A stretch of 64,000 nt of DNA from Microbacterium aoyamense (GCF_023155855.1 NZ_JAKNUT010000003.1:124001-188000); one strand, 5' to 3'. Counted from the stretch's first letter, positions 48,782 through 57,648 are shown. Translations and numbers: made by a program. Notes: generated by a model from the sequence alone, not told the origin.

Positions 48782-48823
48782 GCTGTTCCTTTCGGGTTCG
48801 GTGATGCGATGGTGCAATGCCGG

Positions 48824-49645
48824 TCAGACCGGCGATCTCCTCGTCGCGAGTCGCTCCAGGAGCGATGTCACGAGGAAGAAGACGAGACCGATGAGGATGC
48901 CGCCGAGGACGTACGCCCACGCGAGCGCCGCGCGCCCCGACTTGGCGTACGTCGCGATGGCGGTGCCGATGCCGTCGGCGGGACCGCCGAAGTACTCCGC
49001 GACGAGGGCGGCGATGACGGCGAGGGAAGCCGCGATCCGAAGCCCTGTCATCAGGTACGGCACGGCCGTCGGCAGAGTGAGGAACCGGAAGGTCTGGCCG
49101 CCCGTGGCAGCGGACGCGCGCAGCACGTCGCGGTGCACCGCGCGCGTCTGCCGCAGACCGCGCAGCACGTTGACGAACACGGGGATGAACGCGGCGATCG
49201 TCGCGACCGCCTGGCGGCCGAACTGGCTCGACGCCCCGAACATCGTGTTGAGGATGGGTGTGATCGCGACGATCGGGATGACGGCGAGGGCCGCGACGAG
49301 CGGCGCGAGCATGCCGTCGATCGGTCGTGCCGCTGCGGCGAGACCAGCAAGGAGGATCGCGAGGATGGCGCCCACGAGCAGGCCGATCAGGGCGTTCGTC
49401 GCCGTGATCAGCATGTCCTCCCAGATGATCGGGAAGCGCAGGACGAACTCCTCGCCGATCGCGATCGGGCTCGGCAGCATCCGTGGCGCCGCACCCGAAG
49501 CGACGTAGATCGTCCACAGGACGACGATGAGCACGCCGACGACGATCGGCGCGACGAAGCGCAGCCAGCTCGGCGGCTCGCGATCCGGGTTGCGGGTCTT
49601 GACGCGCCGGAGCGTGACGTCCTGCGCCTGAGCGGTCCCGGTCAT
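48824..49645 (-). CDS. ABC transporter permease, NMT1-associated, 273 aa
   Basis: Six hydrophobic segments and the EAA-type loop VLRASAATGGQTFRFLTLPTAVPYLMTGLRIA place it in the SsuC/TauC group. Its ATG overlaps the ATPase stop (ATGA). It probably pairs with the second permease at 50442-51377. Confidence 0.85.
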   Translation of the reverse strand: MTGTAQAQDVTLRRVKTRNPDREPPSWLRFVAPIVVGVLIVVLWTIYVASGAAPRMLPSPIAIGEEFVLRFPIIWEDMLITATNALIGLLVGAILAILLAGLAAAARPIDGMLAPLVAALAVIPIVAITPILNTMFGASSQFGRQAVATIAAFIPVFVNVLRGLRQTRAVHRDVLRASAATGGQTFRFLTLPTAVPYLMTGLRIAASLAVIAALVAEYFGGPADGIGTAIATYAKSGRAALAWAYVLGGILIGLVFFLVTSLLERLATRRSPV

Positions 49646-50445
49646 CGCTCGTTCGCCCTCTCGACGCGCGTTCCGTGCAGGGCTTCGTGAACGGCCGTGA
49701 CGCGGTCGAAGTAGGCGGGGGACTCCCGCAGGCTCTCGTTCCGTTCGCCGGTGAGACCGGTCTCGATGACGTCGGTGATACGCCCGGGCCGCGGGCTCAT
49801 CACGACCACGCGGTCCGAGAGGAAGACCGCTTCCGGGATCGAGTGCGTGACGAACACGACGGCAGCCCCCGTCTCGGCGGCGATCCGCGCGAGCTCGGAC
49901 TGCAGGTGCTCGCGCGTCATCTCATCGAGCGCGCCGAACGGCTCGTCCATGAGGAGGAGCTTCGGGCTCGTCGCGAGGGCACGGGCGATCGCGACGCGCT
50001 GCTGCATGCCGCCGGACAGCTGGTCGGGGTAGCGGTCGATGAACTCGGTGAGCCCCACGAGCTCTGCGAGCTCTGCGACGCGCGCCGCGCGGGCTGCTTT
50101 CGCCGTGCCGTGCAGCTCGAGCGGCAGCGAGATGTTCGCCGCGACCGTGCGCCACGGCAGCAGGCCCGCCTGCTGGAACGCGATGCCGTAGTCCTGATCC
50201 AGGCGCGCTTGGCGTGCGCCTTTGCCGAAGATCTGCAGGTCGCCGCTCGTGGCCTGGTCGAGATCCGCGATGAGGCGCAGGAGCGTCGACTTGCCGCATC
50301 CGGAAGGTCCGATCAACGACACGAACTCGCCCGCCGACACCGTCAGCTCGACGCCGGTGAGCGCCGTGATGTCGCCGTCCTTCGTGGGGAAGATCTTGCC
50401 GACGCCGACGGCGCTGACGGCGAGCTCTGCGGGGGACTCGGTCAT
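49642..50445 (-). CDS. ABC transporter ATP-binding protein, NMT1-associated, 267 aa
   Basis: Walker A GPSGCGKST, signature LSGGMQQRVAIARAL, Walker B LLLMDEPFGALD and switch VFVTHSIPEAVFLSDRVVVM, typical of the SsuB/TauB group. It overlaps both flanking permease genes by 4 bases, so transporter subunits are tightly coupled. Confidence 0.9.
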   Translation of the reverse strand: MTESPAELAVSAVGVGKIFPTKDGDITALTGVELTVSAGEFVSLIGPSGCGKSTLLRLIADLDQATSGDLQIFGKGARQARLDQDYGIAFQQAGLLPWRTVAANISLPLELHGTAKAARAARVAELAELVGLTEFIDRYPDQLSGGMQQRVAIARALATSPKLLLMDEPFGALDEMTREHLQSELARIAAETGAAVVFVTHSIPEAVFLSDRVVVMSPRPGRITDVIETGLTGERNESLRESPAYFDRVTAVHEALHGTRVERANER

Positions 50446-51377
50446 GCGGTGGCCTCTCCTCGGCGATAGTTGCGCAGGCCCAGACCCAGGAGGGCGACGG
50501 AACCGGCGGCGATGAGCCCGAGGGCGATCGACCCGAAGGTCGGCCCCCACGGGGCTGCGGGGTCGCTCGAGGCCTGACCCGCGAGCTGGATGAGCATGCG
50601 GCCGATGCCCCCGCGCATGCCGATCGACACTTCGGCGACGACGGCGCCGAGGACGGCGTTCGCTGCGGCGAGTCGCAGGGCGGGCAGCAGATACGGCACG
50701 GCGGCGGGGATCCGCAGGCGTGCGAGCGTCGACCAGTACCCGGACGCGTACGTGCGCATGAGATCGAGATGGATGCGGTCGGGGGCCGCGAGACCGCGGA
50801 GGACGCCGACCGCGACCGGGAAGAACGCGAGGTACGACGCGATGACGGCGACCGAGAGCCACTGCGGCCACGGCGTCCCGCCGCGATCGATCTGATTGCC
50901 GATCGCGTTGACGACGGGCGCGAATGCGATGAGGGGGACGATCTGGCTCACGACGATCCAGGGGAGCAGGCCCCACTCGACGATGCGCCAGCGCTGCATC
51001 GCGAGGCCGAGGATCGCTCCGACGACGACGCCGATGATCCACCCGACGGCGGCGATGCCGAGTGTGACGAGCGCCGCCGAGACGACGGTGACCCAGAGCG
51101 GCGGGGTGTCTCCGCCGCTCGTGGACTCGAAGAGCCGCGCGACCATGTCCCACACGTGCGGCATCGCGCGATCGTGGGTGCGCGGCAGGATCATGACGCC
51201 CGAGCCCGCCGACCCGTCGCCGCCGATCGTCACACCCTCGGCGGGGCCGAGGAACTTGTACAGCTCCCAGATCACGAGAACCGCAACGATCCCCAGGACG
51301 CCCCACATCACGGCCGAGGCCGTGCGCGCCTGCGCGTCCCGCCGTCGGCGAGAGGTCGATGCGGGCGGAGCCGTCAC
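50442..51377 (-). CDS. Second ABC transporter permease, 311 aa
   Basis: Longer than its partner: an N-terminal segment with one helix (ASAVMWGVLGIVAVLVIWELYKFLG), a periplasmic loop, then the BPD permease core with MRTYASGYWSTLARLRIPAAVPYLLPALRLA. GTG 51377 overlaps the LLM gene stop as GTGA. Two different permeases with one NMT1-type binding protein is less common than a homodimer. Confidence 0.85.
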   Translation of the reverse strand: MTAPPASTSRRRRDAQARTASAVMWGVLGIVAVLVIWELYKFLGPAEGVTIGGDGSAGSGVMILPRTHDRAMPHVWDMVARLFESTSGGDTPPLWVTVVSAALVTLGIAAVGWIIGVVVGAILGLAMQRWRIVEWGLLPWIVVSQIVPLIAFAPVVNAIGNQIDRGGTPWPQWLSVAVIASYLAFFPVAVGVLRGLAAPDRIHLDLMRTYASGYWSTLARLRIPAAVPYLLPALRLAAANAVLGAVVAEVSIGMRGGIGRMLIQLAGQASSDPAAPWGPTFGSIALGLIAAGSVALLGLGLRNYRRGEATA

Positions 51378-52390
51378 CTCTTCGCCGTCGCGTGGGTCGT
51401 GAGGGCCGGGATGACGGTCTCGCCGTACACCCGCATCGTCTCCTCCTTGTTGTCGTGCTGGAGGTAGCCCGCGAACTGCGTGACGCCGATGCTCTTGAGG
51501 TGCTCGAGCTTGGCGATGTGGTACTCGGGAGAGCCGAGGATGCAGAAGCGATCGACGATCTCGTCGGGGACGAAGTCCACGTGGTCGTTGCCGGCTTTGC
51601 CGTGGGTGTTGTAGTCGTACCCCTTGCGGCCCTCGATGTAGTCGGCGAGGGCATCCGGGATCGCGCCGTGGTGACCGTACTTCGCGACGATGTCGGCGAC
51701 GTGGTTGCCGACCATCCCACCGAACCAGCGGCACTGGTCGCGCATGTGCTCCCAGTCCTCACCGATGTACATGGGTGCCGCGACGCAGAAGGCCAGCGAC
51801 TCGGGGTCGCGGCCGGCGTCGGACGCGGCATCCTTCACCGTCTTGATCATCCACTCGGCGATGTCGACGTCCGCGAGCTGCAGGATGAAGCCGTCGCCGA
51901 CCTCTCCGGCGAGCTTGAGCGCGAGCGGGCCGTAGGCGGCGACCCACACGTCGAGCGACGAGCCACGACTCCACGGGAACTGCAGCGTCGCCCCGTTGTA
52001 CTCCACGGCTCGCGAGTTGCCCAGTTCGCGGATGACGTGGATCGACTCCCGGAGCTCTGCCATCGTGACGGGCTTGCCGTTCGTGACGCGCACCGCGGAG
52101 TCGCCGCGGCCGATGCCGCAGATGGTGCGGTTGCCGTACATCTCGTTGAGAGTGGCGAAGACGGATGCCGTGACCGTCCAATCCCGTGTCGCGGGGTTGG
52201 TCACGAACGGGCCGACGATGACCTTCTTGGTCTCGGCGAGGATCGCCGAGTGCACGACGTAGGGTTCCTCCCACAGCAGGTGCGAATCGAAGGTCCACAC
52301 GTGGCTGAAGCCGTGCGCTTCGGCGAGCTTGGCGAGCTGCACCGTGCGAGCGGCGGGCGGGTTGGTCTGGAGGACGACTCCGAAGTCCAT
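51374..52390 (-). CDS. LLM class flavin/F420-dependent oxidoreductase (TIGR03842-like), 338 aa
   Basis: Begins MDFGVVLQTNPPAARTVQLAKLAEAHGFSHVWTFDSH, the form of the F420-type LLM group I know as TIGR03842. TIM-barrel landmarks include GIGRGDSAVRVTNGK and WVAAYGPLALKLAGEVGDGF. It sits between dihydropyrimidinase (8 bases upstream) and the permease (overlap). It may supply the redox step on the pyrimidine ring or act on a related heterocycle. AAGGATC precedes the ATG. Confidence 0.85.
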   Translation of the reverse strand: MDFGVVLQTNPPAARTVQLAKLAEAHGFSHVWTFDSHLLWEEPYVVHSAILAETKKVIVGPFVTNPATRDWTVTASVFATLNEMYGNRTICGIGRGDSAVRVTNGKPVTMAELRESIHVIRELGNSRAVEYNGATLQFPWSRGSSLDVWVAAYGPLALKLAGEVGDGFILQLADVDIAEWMIKTVKDAASDAGRDPESLAFCVAAPMYIGEDWEHMRDQCRWFGGMVGNHVADIVAKYGHHGAIPDALADYIEGRKGYDYNTHGKAGNDHVDFVPDEIVDRFCILGSPEYHIAKLEHLKSIGVTQFAGYLQHDNKEETMRVYGETVIPALTTHATAKR

Positions 52391-52398
52391 CGTGATCC

Positions 52399-53841
52399 TT
52401 ACGTCAGGTACTGGCTCAGGCCGCGCTTGAGGAATCGGCCGTCGCCCTTGGCGCCGAGGTAGGCGCCGCCGTCGACGATGACCTTGCCGCGCGAGATGAC
52501 GGTGTCGACGTGCCCGTCGATCTCGTAGCCCTCCCACGCGGAGTGGTCCATGTTCATGTGGTGGGTCCTGCCCTCGCCGAAGCCGATCGAGGTGTGGCCG
52601 TTCGGGTCGTAGACGACGATGTCGCCGTCGGCGCCGGGCTGGATGACGCCCTTGCGGCCGTACAGGCCGAACATCCGCGCCGGGGTGGTCGAGGTGAGCT
52701 CGACCCAGCGCTCGAGCGTGATCTTGCCCGTGACGACACCTTGGTACATGAGGTCCATGCGGTGCTCGATAGAGCCGATGCCGTTCGGGATGGCGCGGAA
52801 GTCGCCGAGACCGAGGTCCTTCTGGCCCTTCATGCAGAACGGGCAGTGGTCGGTCGAGACCATCTGGATGTCGTTCGTGCGCAGCGCCTGCCACATGTGG
52901 TCCTGGTGACCCTCTTCGCGCGACCGCAGGGGAGTGGAGCACACCCACTTCGCGCCCTCGAAGCGCCCCCACTCGTCGCTCGACGCGCCGAGCTGCTCCT
53001 CGAGCGAGAGGTAGAGGTACTGCGGACACGTCTCGCCGAAGACGTTCCATCCCTTGTCGCGCGCGGTGGCGAGCTGCTCGACGGCCTGCTTCGCGCTCAC
53101 GTGCACGACGTACAGCGGAGCGCCGGTGAGGTTCGCGAGCATGATCGCGCGATGCGTCGCCTCCTCCTCCATCTGCCACGCGCGGGCGATGCCGTGGTAA
53201 TACGGATCGGTCTTGCCCTGCTCGACGAGCTGCGCCGCGAGGACGTCGATCGCGGGACCGTTCTCGGCGTGCATCATCGTCATGAGCCCCGTGTCGCGGC
53301 TCACCTGCATCGCCTTCAGGATCTGCGCGTCGTCGGAGTAGAAGACGCCGGGATAGGCCATGAAGAGCTTGAAGCTCGAGATGCCCTCATCGAGCAGCCC
53401 GCGCATCGCGGCGAGCGAGTCGTCGTCGACACCGCCGATGATCTGGTGGAAGCCGTAGTCGACGGCACAATTGCCGGCGGCGAGCTCGTGCCAGTGTGCC
53501 AGGCCGTCCTGGACGCGCTCGCCGTACTTCTGCACCGCGAAGTCGATGATGCTCGTCGTGCCGCCCCACGCCGCGGCGCGCGTGCCCGTCTCGAACGTGT
53601 CGCTCGCGAACGTGCCGCCGAACGGCAGCTGCATGTGCGTGTGCGCGTCGATGCCGCCCGGGATGACGTACTTTCCGGTCGCGTCGATGACGGTGTCGAC
53701 GGATGCCGCGACATCCGTCCCCAGCAGCTCACTGCCCGGCTGCAGTACGGCCGCGATCGTCTCGCCGTCGATGAGGACGTCGGCCGCGGCGCGCCCCGTG
53801 GCCGAGACGACCGTGCCGCCCGTGATGAGTGTCGTCGCCAT
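52399..53841 (-). CDS. hydA: Dihydropyrimidinase / hydantoinase, 480 aa
   Basis: The binuclear metal site is complete: His67 and His69 in GIDAHTHMQLPFGG, carboxylated Lys158 in SSFKLFMAYPG, His191 in MMHAENG, His247 in YVVHVSAK and Asp331 in VSTDHCPF. It opens dihydrouracil, dihydrothymine or 5-substituted hydantoins to N-carbamoyl-beta-amino acids. It is two bases downstream of the beta-ureidopropionase gene, the next enzyme in the pathway. Confidence 0.93.
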   Translation of the reverse strand: MATTLITGGTVVSATGRAAADVLIDGETIAAVLQPGSELLGTDVAASVDTVIDATGKYVIPGGIDAHTHMQLPFGGTFASDTFETGTRAAAWGGTTSIIDFAVQKYGERVQDGLAHWHELAAGNCAVDYGFHQIIGGVDDDSLAAMRGLLDEGISSFKLFMAYPGVFYSDDAQILKAMQVSRDTGLMTMMHAENGPAIDVLAAQLVEQGKTDPYYHGIARAWQMEEEATHRAIMLANLTGAPLYVVHVSAKQAVEQLATARDKGWNVFGETCPQYLYLSLEEQLGASSDEWGRFEGAKWVCSTPLRSREEGHQDHMWQALRTNDIQMVSTDHCPFCMKGQKDLGLGDFRAIPNGIGSIEHRMDLMYQGVVTGKITLERWVELTSTTPARMFGLYGRKGVIQPGADGDIVVYDPNGHTSIGFGEGRTHHMNMDHSAWEGYEIDGHVDTVISRGKVIVDGGAYLGAKGDGRFLKRGLSQYLT

Positions 53842-53843
53842 GA

Positions 53844-54692
53844 TCAGGGCTTCGCGATCTTCGCGTAGGAGTCGGGCCGGCGGTCCCGATAGAACTGCCA
53901 GTCATCCCGCATCTGCAGGACCATGTCCATGTCGAGGTCGCGGACGAGGAGCTCCTCGTCCGTGCCGGAACCGCGCTCGCCGACGAAGTTGCCACGCGGG
54001 TCGATCACCTGGCTCGTACCGTAGAAGTCGACGGCGAGCTCGCCGTATTCGTTGTCCTCGCGCCCGACGCGGTTGGGCTGCAGGACGAAGTAGCCGTTCG
54101 CGACAGCCGCGCACGGACCCTCGACCTCCCACAGCCTGTTCGACAGACCGGGCTTGGTCGCGTTCGGGTTGAAGACGATGTGCGCGTCGTTGAGGCCGAG
54201 CTCGCGCCACCCTTCGGGGAAGTGCCGGTCGTAGCAGATGTACATGCCGACGCGGCCGACGGCGGTCTCGAAGACCGGGTAGCCGAGGTTGCCGGGGCGG
54301 AAGTAGAACTTCTCCCAGAACCGGTCGAGGTGGGGCAGGTGGTGTTTGCGGTACTTGCCGAGGATCGTGCCGTCGGCATCCACGAGCACGCTCGTGTTGT
54401 AGTAGACGCCGGTCTCGGCCTCTTCGTAGATCGGCAGCACGGTGACGAGCCCGAGCTCCTTCGCGAGAGCGGCGAACCGCTGGACGATGGGGCCTTCCGC
54501 GGACTCCGCGAAACGGTAGTACTTCTTGTCCTGCGTGATGCCGAAGTACGGCCCGTAGAACAGCTCCTGGAAGCACACCACCTGAGCGCCCTGGGCCGCG
54601 GCATCCCGCGCGAAGCCCTCGTGCTTGTCGAGCATGGACTCCTTGTCGCCCGTCCACGTGGTCTGCGAAATCGCTGCGCGTACCGTCGTCAT
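53844..54692 (-). CDS. Nitrilase-family beta-ureidopropionase (N-carbamoyl amidohydrolase), 282 aa
   Basis: The Glu-Lys-Cys triad is Glu43 (CFQELFYGP), Lys116 (YRKHHLPH) and Cys153 (YICYDRHFPEGWR). The run RHFPEGWRELGLNDAHIVFNPNATK matches eukaryotic and bacterial beta-ureidopropionases. It releases beta-alanine, CO2 and ammonia from N-carbamoyl-beta-alanine. It is the first gene of the minus-strand operon. Confidence 0.9.
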   Translation of the reverse strand: MTTVRAAISQTTWTGDKESMLDKHEGFARDAAAQGAQVVCFQELFYGPYFGITQDKKYYRFAESAEGPIVQRFAALAKELGLVTVLPIYEEAETGVYYNTSVLVDADGTILGKYRKHHLPHLDRFWEKFYFRPGNLGYPVFETAVGRVGMYICYDRHFPEGWRELGLNDAHIVFNPNATKPGLSNRLWEVEGPCAAVANGYFVLQPNRVGREDNEYGELAVDFYGTSQVIDPRGNFVGERGSGTDEELLVRDLDMDMVLQMRDDWQFYRDRRPDSYAKIAKP

Positions 54693-54801
54693 CGTCTCTC
54701 CGTCCGTCTTCGTTGATCCTGGCGAGTCGACATTTCTCGTCTGTTTCCGCCCGTGACGCGACAGTAAAGCCTTCGCTCCGATGCCGCAATGGTGGGCTGG
54801 G

Positions 54802-54815
54802 CAGACCAATGGAAA
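54802..54815 (-). promoter_or_regulatory. PucR-box-like site upstream of the pyrimidine operon
   Basis: Minus strand reads TTTCCATTGGTCTG, close to the B. subtilis PucR consensus WWWCNTTGGTTAA with one extra base. A second CCATTG lies 24 bases further downstream on this strand. It is in the divergent region shared with the histidine kinase gene. Confidence 0.3.
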
Positions 54816-54873
54816 GTCCGCAGGATGACGCGGAATACACCGAGCGATGGATGCCGCGGCCCTCGCCGCGACG

Positions 54874-54879
54874 TAGCGT
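54874..54879 (+). promoter_or_regulatory. -10 hexamer TAGCGT, leaderless geometry
   Basis: It ends seven bases before GTG 54887 of the histidine kinase gene and decides that start. Confidence 0.45.
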
Positions 54880-54886
54880 GAGAATC

Positions 54887-56032
54887 GTGTTCCGTCCCAT
54901 GAAGCCGTACCAGATCGTGATCGACGCCTGCGCGGCCGTCGCGCTGTTCGTCTTCTGCGTCGCCCTTCTCGCGCAGGGCGGCTGGCCCGTGGAGGACCTC
55001 AACGGCGTCGTGGTGACGGCGGCCATGTCGGTCGCGCTCGGCTTCCGGCGCGCCGCGCCTGGGCGCGCGCTCGGCGTCGCGTGGATCGGCGCCGTCCTCC
55101 AGATGATCGTCGGCCTCGGGCCGGTCCCTGCGAACATCGCGATCTTCTCCGTGCTCTACACGACCGCGGCCTACGGAACCACGACGGTGTTCCGATTGGG
55201 CCTCGCATCCTCGCTCGTCGGCGCCGTCACCATCACGGTCTACCTGTTCGCGACGGGGTGGTTCGGGGTGGGCGCATCCTGGCAGTCCGTTCCTCTCGCG
55301 ATCGTCGTGCTGTTCGCCGCGGCATTCGCCCTTCTGCTGGCCTGGACGGCGGGCGCCCTCGTGCGCACGGCGATCAGAGCGAGGGAGAACCGCCGAGCGC
55401 AGGAGCGCGCCGAGTCCGAAGCGGTCGTCGAGCAGGAGCGGGTGCGCATCGCGCGCGATATGCACGACGTCGTCGCGCACTCCCTCGCCGTCGTGATCGC
55501 ACAGGCCGACGGTGCGCGGTATGCCGCGGCATCCGATCCCGTTGCGGCGACCGCCGCGCTCGGCACGATCTCGACGACCGCTCGCAGCGCGCTCGCCGAC
55601 GTGCGGCTGCTCCTGACGCAGCTGCGCCACAGTCAGTCGGACGGGCCGCAGCCTACGCTCGCCGACCTCGAGGGGCTCTACGCCCAGGTGCGCCACGCGG
55701 GTGTCGAGCTGCGGGTGTCGGTCGATCCCGCACCGCCGGGCGAGCCGCCGGCCGCCGTGCAGCTCGCGGTGTATCGCATCCTCCAGGAGGCGCTGACGAA
55801 CGCGATGCGTCACGGCGACGGGCCCGTCGACGTCTCCCTCGCGTGGCGTGCCGACCGCGTCGAGCTGCGGGTGCGCAACCCTCTCGCGACAGCGTCGGTG
55901 ACCGCCGGCGGAGGTCACGGCCTCGTCGGCATGCGCGAGCGCGCGTCGCTCGTCGGCGGTCGACTTGAGGCGGGTGCGGTCGCGGGCGAGTTCGTCGTCG
56001 ATGCGAGGATCCCGATCGGAGGGATGCCGTGA
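54887..56032 (+). CDS. HisKA_3 sensor histidine kinase, 381 aa
   Basis: The N-terminal half has several membrane helices (VIDACAAVALFVFCVALLA, FRLGLASSLVGAVTITVYLFA, VVLFAAAFALLLAWTAG). The phosphoacceptor His193 is in ERVRIARDMHDVVAHSLAV, and the HATPase domain ends with GGGHGLVGMRERASLVGG. It lacks a large extracellular sensor, as in DesK/LiaS-like kinases that sense the membrane or a transporter. The GTG start overlaps no other gene; ATG 54899 is an alternative. Its stop overlaps the response regulator. Confidence 0.88.
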   Translation: MFRPMKPYQIVIDACAAVALFVFCVALLAQGGWPVEDLNGVVVTAAMSVALGFRRAAPGRALGVAWIGAVLQMIVGLGPVPANIAIFSVLYTTAAYGTTTVFRLGLASSLVGAVTITVYLFATGWFGVGASWQSVPLAIVVLFAAAFALLLAWTAGALVRTAIRARENRRAQERAESEAVVEQERVRIARDMHDVVAHSLAVVIAQADGARYAAASDPVAATAALGTISTTARSALADVRLLLTQLRHSQSDGPQPTLADLEGLYAQVRHAGVELRVSVDPAPPGEPPAAVQLAVYRILQEALTNAMRHGDGPVDVSLAWRADRVELRVRNPLATASVTAGGGHGLVGMRERASLVGGRLEAGAVAGEFVVDARIPIGGMP

Positions 56033-56667
56033 TCCGCGTCGTGCTCGTCGACGACCAGGCGCTGTTCCGTGCCGGCATCCGCATGCTCATCGATTCCCAG
56101 GCCGATCTCGACGTCGTGGGGGAGGCGTCGGACGGTGCACAGGCGCTCGCGATCGTGCGCGAGACGCGGCCGGACGTCGTGCTGATGGACATCCGCATGC
56201 CCGTCATGGACGGCCTCACCGCGACCGCCGAGCTGCTGCAGGATGCCGACCCGCCCCGCATCGTGATGCTCACGACCTTCGACCTCGACGAGGCGGCCGC
56301 GCGTGCGATCCGACAGGGCGCGAGCGGGTTCCTGCTCAAGGACGCCGACCCCGAGTTCCTCCTGGCCGCGATCCGCACGGTGCATGCGGGATCGGCCGTC
56401 ATCGCGGCATCCGCGACCCGGGACCTTTTCGCGCAGGTGTCGGATGCCGCGTCGCGGCCGGTACCGGATTCCTACGGGCAGCTCACCGACCGCGAGCGCG
56501 AGATCTTCGCGCTGGCCGCCCGCGGGTTGTCGAACGCCGAGATCGCGGGACGCGAGTTCCTGTCGGAGGCGACGGTCAAGACGCACATCAGCCGCATCCT
56601 CACGAAGCTCGCGCTGCGTGATCGTGTGCAGCTCGTCGTGTTCGCCTTCGACCACGGTCTGGCCTGA
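56029..56667 (+). CDS. NarL/LuxR family response regulator, 212 aa
   Basis: Receiver domain with VVLVDDQALFRAG, phosphoacceptor Asp54 in VVLMDIRMPVMDG and LLKDADPEFLLAAI. The C-terminal LuxR HTH is LTDREREIFALAARGLSNAEIAG, then SEATVKTHISRILTKL. GTG overlaps the kinase stop (GTGA). The likely target is the ABC exporter at 57784-60014 on the same strand, although a minus-strand gene lies between. Confidence 0.92.
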   Translation: MIRVVLVDDQALFRAGIRMLIDSQADLDVVGEASDGAQALAIVRETRPDVVLMDIRMPVMDGLTATAELLQDADPPRIVMLTTFDLDEAAARAIRQGASGFLLKDADPEFLLAAIRTVHAGSAVIAASATRDLFAQVSDAASRPVPDSYGQLTDREREIFALAARGLSNAEIAGREFLSEATVKTHISRILTKLALRDRVQLVVFAFDHGLA

Positions 56668-56730
56668 GTCCGCTCGCCATGGTGCCGAGTGCCGGGCGTG
56701 TCGCGGGCGACGCGGTGCTCTCCTTTCTCG

Positions 56731-56901
56731 ATTGAACTTCCGGCTCACACCCTGAGGTAGCGCACCGCCGTCGCCTCTGTGTGTGAGCGGGAAGTTCACT
56801 GCCGTGGAGGTATCAGTCGTCCTGACCTGTGTGTGAGCGGGAAGTTCACTGCCGTGGAGGTATCAGTCGTCCTGACCTGGTGTGTGAGCGGGAAGTTCAA
56901 T
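56731..56901. repeat. 50-bp tandem repeat bracketed by 20-bp inverted repeats
   Basis: Two perfect 50-base copies (56780-56829 and 56830-56879) start with TGTGTGAGCGGGAAGTTCA. A third, shorter, diverged copy starts at 56881. An inverted copy of the first 20 bases lies at 56731-56750, with 19 of 20 bases matching 56882-56901. The block fills the convergent gap between response regulator and hemerythrin genes. Confidence 0.92.
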
Positions 56902-56958
56902 GGCGTTGAGGCATACACGCCGTGGGCCGCGACACGCCGAGTGAGCGAGCCCGAGCGG

Positions 56959-57648
56959 TCAGCGGCCCTCGAGCGCGGCGCGCGTCCGTTCGTAGCGGGG
57001 CTTGCCGACCCAGCGCCACAGCAGGCGCACCGGCCCGGGCAGGTGCTTCTGCAGCCACTCCTGGCCGCCGTCGGGCTGTGCGGACAGGATCGCGCCGAGC
57101 GAGTTCCAGGTCTGGCCCTTCGGGGTCGAGGCACGCCCGTGCTCGGCGAACCACTCGACCTCCTTCTCGGTGATCGTGCGCTCCATGACGGGCACGATGT
57201 TCGCCTCCTCGTCGGGCAGATGGATCGCCAGCGCACCGTTGATGCCGTCGAGCGCCGCGATCAGCGGAGCAGCCTCGGTCGACGACGCCGACGCGCGCCA
57301 CGCGGGCAGCGCAGCATCCATCGCCTGAAGCTCGACGAGCATCGCCGCGTGATGCTGCTTCATCCGCTCGACATGGGCGGCGCACGCCGGTGCGCGTTCG
57401 ACGAGGGTTCCCCACAGGCGCTCGTCCTCGCCCTCGTGGTGGGCGTGCAGCGACGTGGACAGCAGGTCGAGCTGCGTCGCGACGACCTCGGCGTGCGCGG
57501 TGTCGCCGCTGTGCACGCCGCGCACGAGTGCGGGTCCCTCGCCGAAGCCGACCTTGTACATGCGATGGATCTCGGCCATTCCGCTCGCATCGCACGTCCG
57601 GGGTCCGCTGGGCGGATCCCCGCTCGGCGGGAGTGGTGTTGCGGTCAT
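56959..57648 (-). CDS. Hemerythrin HHE domain protein, 229 aa
   Basis: Iron-ligand pattern H-(HHE)-H: MAEIHRMYKVGF, LHAHHEGEDERLW, ERMKQHHAAML and IHLPDEEANIVPVME. This fits a di-iron hemerythrin-like domain that binds O2, NO or senses redox. The C-terminal 60 residues are basic with Trp. GAAGGAG six bases before ATG 57648 fixes the start. It may protect against nitric oxide or oxidative stress. Confidence 0.85.
   Translation of the reverse strand: MTATPLPPSGDPPSGPRTCDASGMAEIHRMYKVGFGEGPALVRGVHSGDTAHAEVVATQLDLLSTSLHAHHEGEDERLWGTLVERAPACAAHVERMKQHHAAMLVELQAMDAALPAWRASASSTEAAPLIAALDGINGALAIHLPDEEANIVPVMERTITEKEVEWFAEHGRASTPKGQTWNSLGAILSAQPDGGQEWLQKHLPGPVRLLWRWVGKPRYERTRAALEGR

Noticed and set aside
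56780..56879. CRISPR array in the 50-bp repeats
   Set aside because: The repeats are directly adjacent with no variable spacers and no cas genes are present.
56759..56935. Protein-coding reading of the repeat region (CVSGKFTAVEV-type repeats)
   Set aside because: The open frame exists only because of the tandem DNA repeat; it has no start signal and runs into the antisense of the hemerythrin gene.
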